DNA of 11,012 bases from Synergistaceae bacterium (GTDB taxonomy: Bacteria > Synergistota > Synergistia > Synergistales > Aminobacteriaceae), in NCBI GenBank assembly GCA_009784305.1, contig WRBZ01000018.1:1-11012 (forward strand). The letters are read 5' to 3'. The notes below the pieces were generated by a model. That model searched no databases and was not told the origin of the DNA. It worked only from the letters and a program-made list of their open reading frames with translations. Numbering within the stretch: the stretch's first letter is position 1; every line of letters starts with the position of its first letter. The position numbers and the translations under genes were made by a program. Below, one piece after another: positions 1 to 5,761 of the stretch.

Positions 1-152
1 CCGACAAGGTCGTGGTTTTAAGCAGCGGGAGCAAGATAGCGGAGGGGCCTCCGGGTGAAATCGCCAAGGACGAGAATGTCATCCGCGCATATTTGGGTGA
101 GAAATTTGCCAAGCGCTTGGCTGCTCAAGGAAGCATTGGTGGGCAATCATGA
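1..152 (+). CDS. livG: LivG-type branched-chain amino-acid ABC transporter ATPase, C-terminal end (partial)
   Basis: This is the 3' end of a gene that begins outside the window. From base 3 it reads 49 codons and then TGA at 150-152. The visible tail has a DKVVVLSSGSKIAEGPPGEI segment followed by a VIRAYLG motif. This is the typical end of the LivG/BraF ATPase, which with LivF powers the LivHM permease for uptake of leucine, isoleucine, valine or related substrates. The catalytic motifs lie upstream, so the call rests on this tail and on the adjoining livF. Its stop codon overlaps the livF start (ATGA at 149-152), so the two are almost certainly co-transcribed and translationally coupled. Which amino acid is carried cannot be told from here. 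Confidence 0.85.
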   Translation, partial: DKVVVLSSGSKIAEGPPGEIAKDENVIRAYLGEKFAKRLAAQGSIGGQS

Positions 153-865
153 ATGACGTGATCTTGAAAGTGTCTGACATTACCTGTTATTATGGAGAGA
201 TGCAGGCTATCAGGGATGTGTCGCTCGAAGTCCGGCGCGGAGAAATTGTTGCTATAATTGGAGCGAACGGCGCGGGAAAGTCAACGCTGATGAAGTCCAT
301 TGCGGGGCTTGTTCCTCCCCGGAGCGGAAGCATCGTTTTCGAAGGAATGGAAATAGCCGGCGCTCCCGCAAATGGAATGATCCGCAAGGGTATCAGCTAT
401 GTCCCGGAGGGTCGCAGGCTCTTTGCAAACCTTTCCGTGCGGGAGAATCTTGAACTCGGTGCGTTTGTGGAGAAGGACAGGAAGACAATCGATGAAAGGC
501 TGGAAGAGATTTTTGAACTTTTCCCAATTCTTAAGGAACGTGAAAATCAGCTTGCTCAGACAATGAGCGGAGGCGAACAACAAATGTGCGCGATAGCGCG
601 CGGGTTGATGAGCGCACCAAAACTGCTGATGCTTGACGAACTTTCGCTCGGCCTGATGCCGAGTCTCGTCGAAAAAGTCCTCGAATCCGTTAAGGAAATA
701 AACAAGAAAGGCGTGTCCATCCTGCTGGTGGAGCAGATGGTGCAGGAAGCCCTTGAAGTCTCTGACAGAGGTTACATTGTGCAAGTCGGCAGTATCGTCC
801 GGGAGGGTATATCCCAGGAACTGCTCGAATCCGACGAAGTTCGCCGCGCCTATATGGGAATGTAA
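149..865 (+). CDS. livF: LivF-type branched-chain amino-acid ABC transporter ATPase
   Basis: A 238-residue ATPase subunit of a HAAT-type amino-acid importer, cytoplasmic and bound to the LivHM permease; its length is normal for the family. Walker A is GANGAGKST (residues 38-46). The Q-loop region is YVPEGRRLF (84-92), with the VPEGR form typical of LivF. The ABC signature is MSGGEQQ (139-145), Walker B is LLMLDE (159-164) and the D-loop is SLGL (166-169). The switch region reads LLVEQM; LivF proteins normally have LVEQN rather than a histidine here. The residue after the Walker B glutamate is Leu (DELSLGL) where DEPSLGL is usual, a small oddity that leaves the catalytic Glu intact. The start overlaps the livG stop, and no strong separate ribosome site is needed. 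No convincing terminator follows; there is only a run of eight T at 911-918 without a good stem. Confidence 0.95.
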   Translation: MNDVILKVSDITCYYGEMQAIRDVSLEVRRGEIVAIIGANGAGKSTLMKSIAGLVPPRSGSIVFEGMEIAGAPANGMIRKGISYVPEGRRLFANLSVRENLELGAFVEKDRKTIDERLEEIFELFPILKERENQLAQTMSGGEQQMCAIARGLMSAPKLLMLDELSLGLMPSLVEKVLESVKEINKKGVSILLVEQMVQEALEVSDRGYIVQVGSIVREGISQELLESDEVRRAYMGM

Positions 866-924
866 AACATTTACAATGCCTGCAAAAAGAAACCTGCGAA
901 CGTGAAATACTTTTTTTTAACAAC

Positions 925-953
925 TGGGCATTAAATTCTTTTTGTGATATAAT
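925..953 (+). promoter_or_regulatory. Promoter for tRNA-Leu (and probably hppA)
   Basis: The -35-like TGGGCA (925-930, 4 of 6 matches) is followed by exactly 17 bp and then a perfect TATAAT (948-953). A TG one base upstream of the -10 (945-946) makes it an extended -10. The predicted start is near 960, a few bases before the mature tRNA end at 964, as expected for a tRNA gene. This is a sequence match only. Confidence 0.75.
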
Positions 954-963
954 TTATTTCTGT

Positions 964-1049
964 GCCGGGATGGCGGAATGGTAGACGCAGTGGACTCAAA
1001 ATCCACCGGGGGCAACCTCGTGGGAGTTCGAGTCTCCCCCCCGGCACCA
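964..1049 (+). tRNA. tRNA-Leu (anticodon CAA)
   Basis: A full class II cloverleaf can be folded by eye. The acceptor is GCCGGGA (964-970) with CCCCGGC (1039-1045), and the D arm is GCG/CGC. The anticodon stem is GTGGA/TCCAC around the loop CTCAAAA, with CAA at 997-999, which reads UUG. A long variable arm has a 5-bp stem and a GCAA loop. The T stem is GGGAG/CTCCC with loop TTCGAGT. The discriminator A and an encoded CCA (1047-1049) follow. The long variable arm, discriminator A and CAA anticodon all agree with leucine. One position is unusual: the last acceptor pair is A970 opposite C1039 (A7-C66), inside a run of seven C, where A-U would be expected. Confidence 0.97.
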
Positions 1050-1133
1050 TTATATTTACGAGATAAGCCCACATGCAATAGAAAAATAGAAAAAAACAAA
1101 AAAAACAAAAAAATAGGACAGGGGTAAATATAT
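1050..1133 (+). promoter_or_regulatory. A-rich leader between tRNA-Leu and hppA
   Basis: These 84 bases join the tRNA 3' end to the hppA start. I see no hairpin plus T-run terminator and no convincing second promoter. Bases 1081-1114 are nearly pure A, broken by single G, T or C. A ribosome site, AGGGG (1120-1124), lies 9 bases before the ATG at 1134. The layout suggests read-through from the tRNA promoter, with tRNA processing creating the 5' end of the hppA message. An A-rich unstructured leader would favour ribosome access. Both points are inference. Confidence 0.5.
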
Positions 1134-3305
1134 ATGGTCGAAAGCTTGTTTTGGTTAGGATATGTTGGTGCTTTTGTTTCACTCGCCTTTGCTTTTATGG
1201 AAGCCCGTAAAGTGCTTAAATACCCAGAAGGCAACGAGGCCATGATAAAGATCGCAGCCGCTATACGCACCGGCGCATACGCTTTTATTAAGCGTCAGTA
1301 CAGTACCGTTGCAGTCTTTCTTATCGTAATGTTCGTACTTTTGTTTGTTCTTTCCAGGTATGGTCTTCTCAACATATATACACCGTACGCTTTTATAACA
1401 GGCGGCACTTTAACCGCGCTGTGCGGAGTAGTTGGTATGATGGTTTCCACACATGCCAACTCCCGCACGGCACAAGCTGCAAGTGTGGGACTCAACGAAG
1501 CTCTTCGCGTGGGTTTTTCATCAGGATCCGTCATGGGCTTTGTAGTCAATGGGCTCGCGATATTGGAGATAACGATTTGGTATATGCTCCTCAAGTATTA
1601 TTTCGGGGAAAGCGATAATGTAATTGCGTATACTATGGTCACTTTTGGAATGGGCGTTGCCGTAGTGGCAGTATTCGCCCGTGTCGGCGGCGGAATATTT
1701 ACAAAAGCTGCAGACGTTGGCGCGGATCTTGTCGGTAAGGTTGAAGCCGGTATACCGGAGGACGATCCGAGGAATCCAGCCGTTATCGCAGACAATGTCG
1801 GCGACAATGTCGGCGACGTTGCCGGAATGGGCGCCGACCTCCATGAATCCAACTCCAATGCCCTGGTGGCAACCATTGCCATCAGCTTTGGCGCCGGGTA
1901 TGGCGTAGCCGGATTCATGCTGCCCATCATTGCATCCGTTATTGGCATCATTTGCTCAATTATCGGCACCTACTTTGTGCAGACAAAGGAACAGACAGAC
2001 CAGAAAACTCTCCTTAACTCCCTGCGTAAAGGCGTCTACATTGCCGGAGCTCTTGCGGCTATTGTCACCCTGCCGCTGATACATTGGGTTGCAGCCCACT
2101 CAGGCTCCGACAATATGGTACAGAATGCCTGGGGTCTTTCCGGATCTGTACTTGTTGGCATTATCGCCGGCTTCCTCGTCAGCCTGTTCACAGAGTATTA
2201 CACCTCCGACGCCAGCAAACCAACACGCGAACTCGCTGAATCAAGTCAAACCGGCGCAGCGCCTTTGATAATCGGCGGCTTGTCTTTGGGCATGAGATCA
2301 GTTTTTGGGCCTCTTTTGACCATGGGGGGCGCTGCCCTGTTCAGCTTTGTTATATCCGGCGGCTTCAGATATCTTGGAGCTGCTGATCCTACCAGCCCTG
2401 CCGTCCTTTTGAACTACAATGCCGGTCTGTATGGTATTGGGCTCTCGGCGGTTGCCATGCTTGCCACTAATGCCATTATTCTTGCTACCGACGCCTTTGG
2501 CCCTGTTGCCGACAACGCGGGCGGTATCGCAGAAATGGCTCACCTTCCACATGAGGTTCGTGAACGCACCGACGCTCTTGACGCTTTGGGTAATACCACG
2601 GCAGCCACAGGAAAGGGCTTTGCTATCGCTTCCAACGCTTTTACAGGCCTTTCGCTTTTGGTTTGCTATGTGAACGTTGCGCAAGATGAATTGGCTAAAG
2701 CCGTAGAGGCCGGTGATAAATTGAACGCATTTCTCAATCTCTCTATCGTCAACCCGCCGGTTCTGATTGGCTTTTTTGCCGGCGCAGCGGTTGTGTTCCT
2801 CTTCGCGGCGTTTTGTATGTCCGCTGTTCAGTTAGCGGCGCAAAAAATCGTTGTGGAGGTCAGGCGCCAGTTCAGGGAGATAGTAGGGCTGATGGAGGGC
2901 AAAGCCGATCCGGACTACGCAACGTGCGTTGATATTTGCACGCGCGGCGCGCTAAAGGCAATGATCGCTCCCGCCATGCTGGTTATTATTGCGCCGATCA
3001 TTACCGGTGTCTTGTTAGGCGCTGCAGGCGTTGTGGGCTATCTTGCGGCCATAATAATTGTCGGTTTCTCCATGGCAGTATTTATGCTAAATTCAGGCGG
3101 CGCATGGGATAACGCGAAAAAGAACATTGAGAAAGGTAATTTTGGCGGCAAAGGCAGCGATAACCACAAAGCGGCGGTCATTGGCGACACAGTCGGCGAC
3201 CCGCTAAAGGATACCGCAGGGCCATCGTTCAATAACGTGATTACAGTTTCTTGTACAGTCGCCATCGTGTTTATAGGCGTAACTGTCGCATACTCGCTAT
3301 TGTAA
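1134..3305 (+). CDS. hppA: Membrane-bound K+-dependent pyrophosphate-energized ion pump (Na+ and/or H+)
   Basis: A 723-residue polytopic protein that couples hydrolysis of pyrophosphate to Na+ or H+ export; length and about 16 membrane segments fit the family. The substrate-site motif DDPRNPAVIADNVGDNVGD lies at 210-228. Further conserved blocks are GNTTAATGKG (486-495), GGAWDNAKK (655-663) and GDTVGDPLKDTAGPS (684-698). In this family Ala at the position of A490 (with G493) marks the K+-dependent class; K+-independent H+ pumps have Lys there. Asp235 and Glu238 match the acidic gate residues of helix 6 seen in Na+-pumping members, so Na+ transport is likely but not proved. The stretch after Glu238 reads SNSNALVA where family members usually have S followed by Tyr or Phe. 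The start has AGGGG 9 bases upstream. The gene probably shares a transcript with the VOC gene that follows after 50 bp. Confidence 0.96.
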   Translation: MVESLFWLGYVGAFVSLAFAFMEARKVLKYPEGNEAMIKIAAAIRTGAYAFIKRQYSTVAVFLIVMFVLLFVLSRYGLLNIYTPYAFITGGTLTALCGVVGMMVSTHANSRTAQAASVGLNEALRVGFSSGSVMGFVVNGLAILEITIWYMLLKYYFGESDNVIAYTMVTFGMGVAVVAVFARVGGGIFTKAADVGADLVGKVEAGIPEDDPRNPAVIADNVGDNVGDVAGMGADLHESNSNALVATIAISFGAGYGVAGFMLPIIASVIGIICSIIGTYFVQTKEQTDQKTLLNSLRKGVYIAGALAAIVTLPLIHWVAAHSGSDNMVQNAWGLSGSVLVGIIAGFLVSLFTEYYTSDASKPTRELAESSQTGAAPLIIGGLSLGMRSVFGPLLTMGGAALFSFVISGGFRYLGAADPTSPAVLLNYNAGLYGIGLSAVAMLATNAIILATDAFGPVADNAGGIAEMAHLPHEVRERTDALDALGNTTAATGKGFAIASNAFTGLSLLVCYVNVAQDELAKAVEAGDKLNAFLNLSIVNPPVLIGFFAGAAVVFLFAAFCMSAVQLAAQKIVVEVRRQFREIVGLMEGKADPDYATCVDICTRGALKAMIAPAMLVIIAPIITGVLLGAAGVVGYLAAIIIVGFSMAVFMLNSGGAWDNAKKNIEKGNFGGKGSDNHKAAVIGDTVGDPLKDTAGPSFNNVITVSCTVAIVFIGVTVAYSLL

Positions 3306-3355
3306 TACAATTAACTATACATAGTTTAAAAAATTTTACGGCACGAGGCGATAAA

Positions 3356-3730
3356 ATGAAAAGTAAAATCCTGCACACCAACATCAATGTTTTGAACTTG
3401 GAGCGCAGCTTGGCGTTTTATGAAAAAGCGCTTGGGTTGCAAGTGGCAAGGCGCATGGAAAGAGAAGGATTCACGCTGGTCTTTCTCAGCGACGAAACAG
3501 GCGGGCACCAAATCGAACTCACCCACCTTCATGACAGAAAAGAACCTTACGACTTGGGAGATAACGAATCTCACATTGCTTTTTCGGCAGATGATTTCGA
3601 CGCAGCCCACAAATTTCATGAGGAAATGGGCTGTATTTGCTACGAGAACAAGGATATGGGGATTTACTTCATCGAAGATCCTGACGGATACTGGTTGGAG
3701 GTCATCCCGCCAAAAAGAAACCCTGCATAA
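3356..3730 (+). CDS. gloA: Glyoxalase I-like VOC-fold metalloprotein (lactoylglutathione lyase family)
   Basis: A 124-residue cytosolic protein with two beta-alpha-beta-beta-beta VOC modules (about 5-57 and 70-119). All four metal ligands of glyoxalase I are at the expected places: His7 (LHTNI), Glu54 (QIELTH), His73 (ESHIAF) and Glu115 (YWLEVIP). The DPDGYWLE signature is at 108-115. Glyoxalase I isomerises the hemithioacetal of methylglyoxal and a thiol to S-lactoyl thiol. The length is close to short bacterial GloA proteins of the Ni/Co type. Anaerobes often lack glutathione, so the thiol partner or even the substrate may differ; other VOC lyases share this fold. I chose the ATG at 3356 because GAGG (3345-3348) lies 7 bases upstream and the homology begins there. 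An in-frame extension back to 3251 would overlap hppA. A strong terminator follows. Confidence 0.85.
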   Translation: MKSKILHTNINVLNLERSLAFYEKALGLQVARRMEREGFTLVFLSDETGGHQIELTHLHDRKEPYDLGDNESHIAFSADDFDAAHKFHEEMGCICYENKDMGIYFIEDPDGYWLEVIPPKRNPA

Positions 3731-3738
3731 TACTAAAA

Positions 3739-3769
3739 GGGACGCCTAAGGAGGCGTCCCCTATTTTTT
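3739..3769. terminator. Rho-independent terminator, probably bidirectional
   Basis: A perfect 9-bp GC-rich stem, GGGACGCCT (3739-3747) with AGGCGTCCC (3752-3760), has an AAGG loop. On the + strand it is followed by CTA and six T (3764-3769). Read on the - strand the same stem is followed by TTTT (complement of 3735-3738). It therefore can end both hppA-gloA and the converging gene, whose stop codon (3761-3763) lies inside it. Confidence 0.92.
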
Positions 3770-4360
3770 GATTCTATCCATATACCCAAATGTTGTGAAC
3801 ACTAATGAGACGTCATTTCCGTTGATAGTGGCATGGCATAAAGTGGCTTCAGGATAAGTGTCAACAGGGTTTTCACCTCTCAATTGTTTGAAAGCAGCCC
3901 AAACCATACTGCTTATATATACGGAAGTGGAACTGGTAAACCTTTGTGACTCCATAATTGTCAGAAACTTTTCATATTCATCGGCTATGGCCATTTCATC
4001 CATACCTGAGGAAGCAAGTTTTATCGCATCAAATACAAGATTTTTATCCGTAGCCTCGTATATTATCAACCATCCAAGCTGCGCTACCAGCCCGTAATTA
4101 ATGGCAGATACATACTCATCTCCATTTCCTTTAAGGAGAAGGTAAACCAGCTTATCATTTTCAAATACCAACGCTGTTGGCCACTCTCTGCCTCCAAACG
4201 CAATATTCATCAGCCCTCCTTGCTGATCTTGCAGGACAAGTCCCTTTGCAAGAGCTTCCATTTTGGTCATTCCCAAAGGAAATTCAGAAAGCTGATGGGC
4301 AGCCATTGCAGCTGAGTTGATAACAAAAAGCAAAACCAAACTAAAAACTATTTTTTTCAT
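3761..4360 (-). CDS. Small secreted protein of unknown family
   Basis: A 199-residue protein that I do not recognise. It begins with a clear Sec signal peptide: MKK, a hydrophobic core at about 4-16, and a likely AMA|A cleavage after residue 20. There is no lipobox cysteine. The mature part of about 179 residues starts with LSEFPLGMTKMEALAKG (24-40). This GMTKxEA pattern resembles the start of small periplasmic BamE/SmpA-like folds, but the likeness is too short to assign. The only cysteine is Cys175, so no internal disulfide is possible. The start is well supported by GAGAGGAG (complement of 4368-4375), 7 bases before the ATG. The stop codon lies inside the shared terminator. It may be co-transcribed with the alcohol dehydrogenase 156 bp upstream or have its own promoter; I found no good -35/-10 pair. 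Confidence 0.8.
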   Translation of the reverse strand: MKKIVFSLVLLFVINSAAMAAHQLSEFPLGMTKMEALAKGLVLQDQQGGLMNIAFGGREWPTALVFENDKLVYLLLKGNGDEYVSAINYGLVAQLGWLIIYEATDKNLVFDAIKLASSGMDEMAIADEYEKFLTIMESQRFTSSTSVYISSMVWAAFKQLRGENPVDTYPEATLCHATINGNDVSLVFTTFGYMDRIKK

Positions 4361-4400
4361 ATAATAACTCCTCTCTTATATAACTCCATTGTTAAGTCAA

Positions 4401-4483
4401 CGAATTAGACGAATTGGCACGAATAAGCAATAAAAATAAGTAATAAAACCTGTTGCCATTATTCGTAAAATACGTGTAATTCG
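4401..4483. repeat. Imperfect inverted repeat made of CGAAT units
   Basis: The left arm at 4401-4426 holds three CGAAT units at 4401, 4410 and 4420. It pairs with the right arm at 4459-4483. CGAATTA (4401-4407) pairs with TAATTCG (4477-4483), ACG (4409-4411) with CGT (4473-4475), ATT (4413-4415) with AAT (4469-4471), and ACGAATAA (4419-4426) with TTATTCGT (4459-4466). This gives about 21 pairs with a few mismatches and one bulge, around an AT-rich loop of 32 bases. It sits in the 156-bp gap between the dehydrogenase and the secreted-protein gene. It could be a dispersed intergenic repeat, an RNA stem that ends or protects the dehydrogenase message, or a protein-binding site. Confidence 0.75.
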
Positions 4484-4516
4484 ATGATTCCTTCCTAATC
4501 CATAGTCCCTATTTTT

Positions 4517-5647
4517 TCACCAGGCAATTTTGATGATTTCAATTATATCTTCCCTCTCAAGGGTTTTTATTGTACCCATTGGAGCTAATTTTGCAACATT
4601 ATCAGCTATTCTTTCGATATCGTTTTCCCGGACTTTTATCTCTCTGAGGGTGATAGGCGCTCCCCAACTGCGAAACGTGCTTCTAAGCTCGTCAAGTCCC
4701 ATTATATTCTTTGTGAAACGCTCAAGCGGGACGGGATTAAATTTTGAAACGTATTCTATCCAAGACGGCATCATTATGGAAATCGAATCTCCATGTGAAA
4801 TATCATAAAACAGGCTTAAAGCGTGTCCAAGTTTATGGGATGAAAAATCCCCCCTGTTTTTTAATCCGTAAGACAGGCTTCCGTTATGGCTTAAAGTCGC
4901 TATCCAAGCGTATTCTGCTCGTGCATCATAATTTCTCGGGTTAGCTCTAAGTTCCGGGATACAGCGCAGCATTGAACGTAAATAAACTTCATATTGTTCA
5001 AAAAGTAGTTCCGGGACTTCATTTCCCTCAAAATATCGTTCCATTACATGAGCCATAATATCTATTCCGCCCGCAACCGTCTGGCGTTCCGGCAGCGTAT
5101 ATTGAAGCTCAGGGTCAATTATTGACAGTTTGGGGTATAACAGAGGGCTCGTGAACGATATTTTTTCCTCTGTTTTATGATTAGTGAGAACGGCTATATT
5201 GTTCATCTCGGAGGAAGTTGCGGAAGCCGTAAGTACGCCCATTACCGGAAGAGTTTTCGTTATGGGGGATTTGCCTTTCACCAGATCCCATATATCCCCG
5301 TTATATTTTGCGCCGGCAGCCACCGCCTTAGCGGTATCGAAAACGCTGCCTCCGCCGACAGGAACAATCACATCGACTGGAGTTACAGCAAGCCTTGCTA
5401 TAGCTTCACGCACAAGTTCAACGTGCGGGTTTGATTTTACCCCAACTATCTCAATAAATTCAATCCTATTCTTCTTGAGGGACTGAGAAACCTGTTCGTA
5501 TGCCCCGCTTTTGTATGCCGACTGCCCGCCCATAATGAGCATTATTTTCTTAGCTCCTACGCTCGCTATCTGATCTCCTATTTTCTGGGCCAAACCTTTC
5601 CCAAACATTACCATGGTTGGGATATACCAAGTGAAGTTATTTATCAT
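4517..5647 (-). CDS. Iron-type (group III) alcohol dehydrogenase, YqhD/butanol dehydrogenase-like
   Basis: A 376-residue cytosolic NAD(P)H-dependent alcohol/aldehyde oxidoreductase. The nucleotide-binding motif GGGSVFDTAK is at 98-107. The metal ligands Asp196 and His200 (GGIDIMAH), His271 (SSHKLGH) and His285 (DISHGD) have the same spacing as Asp194, His198, His267 and His281 of E. coli YqhD. The family reduces aldehydes such as butanal or other short or toxic aldehydes, usually with NADPH; the exact substrate cannot be read. The frame is open 13 codons further up to an ATG at 5686, but that codon has no ribosome site. The ATG at 5647 gives the usual family start (MINNFTWYIPTMVMFGKG), and a GGGGG tract lies upstream across a hairpin. 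The gene follows the MATE gene by 91 bp and appears to have its own promoter at the MATE 3' end. Confidence 0.92.
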   Translation of the reverse strand: MINNFTWYIPTMVMFGKGLAQKIGDQIASVGAKKIMLIMGGQSAYKSGAYEQVSQSLKKNRIEFIEIVGVKSNPHVELVREAIARLAVTPVDVIVPVGGGSVFDTAKAVAAGAKYNGDIWDLVKGKSPITKTLPVMGVLTASATSSEMNNIAVLTNHKTEEKISFTSPLLYPKLSIIDPELQYTLPERQTVAGGIDIMAHVMERYFEGNEVPELLFEQYEVYLRSMLRCIPELRANPRNYDARAEYAWIATLSHNGSLSYGLKNRGDFSSHKLGHALSLFYDISHGDSISIMMPSWIEYVSKFNPVPLERFTKNIMGLDELRSTFRSWGAPITLREIKVRENDIERIADNVAKLAPMGTIKTLEREDIIEIIKIAW

Positions 5648-5683
5648 TCGTTCGCGCAGGAAACCTGCGCACGTTCCCCCTTT
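5648..5683 (-). promoter_or_regulatory. Leader hairpin between Shine-Dalgarno tract and start of the alcohol dehydrogenase
   Basis: On the - strand the order is AAAGGGGG (complement of 5676-5683), then ACG/GT, then a perfect 7-bp hairpin GCGCAGG-TTT-CCTGCGC (5670 down to 5654), then six bases, then ATG at 5647. In linear form the GGGGG tract is 28 bases from this ATG, too far to act. With the 17-base hairpin folded, the gap shrinks to about 11. The hairpin could therefore bring the ribosome site into range. If translation instead begins at 5686, the hairpin is simply coding. Confidence 0.5.
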
Positions 5684-5732
5684 CATTTAAGGAAGTGTGG
5701 AGAGTGGATTGAAAACAACTGTTTTTGCCTTT

Positions 5733-5761
5733 ATTTTACTAACTCAAATCTCCGCTCTCAA
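5733..5761 (-). promoter_or_regulatory. Putative promoter for the alcohol dehydrogenase
   Basis: On the - strand, TTGAGA (complement of 5756-5761, 5 of 6) is followed by 17 bp and TAAAAT (complement of 5733-5738, 5 of 6). It overlaps the last codons of the MATE gene. The predicted start near 5726 would give a leader of about 80 bases that includes the hairpin. Confidence 0.45.

Noticed and set aside
861..875. TGTAAA-ACA-TTTACA inverted repeat over the livF stop codon as a terminator
   Set aside because: The stem is only six AT-rich pairs and no T-run follows directly; the eight-T run at 911-918 has no stem next to it.
917..1270. Minus-strand open frames across the tRNA and the hppA start
   Set aside because: They run antisense through a certain tRNA and a certain gene, and have no protein-like composition or ribosome site.
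2298..2684. Long antisense open frame inside hppA (also similar ones at 1521-1969 and inside uvrB at 9502-9993)
   Set aside because: These are by-products of codon bias in the real genes, with no recognisable domains or starts.
3313..3326. AACTAT-AC-ATAGTT palindrome after hppA as a terminator
   Set aside because: It is short and AT-rich with a two-base loop and is followed by A rather than T, so hppA and the VOC gene may be co-transcribed.
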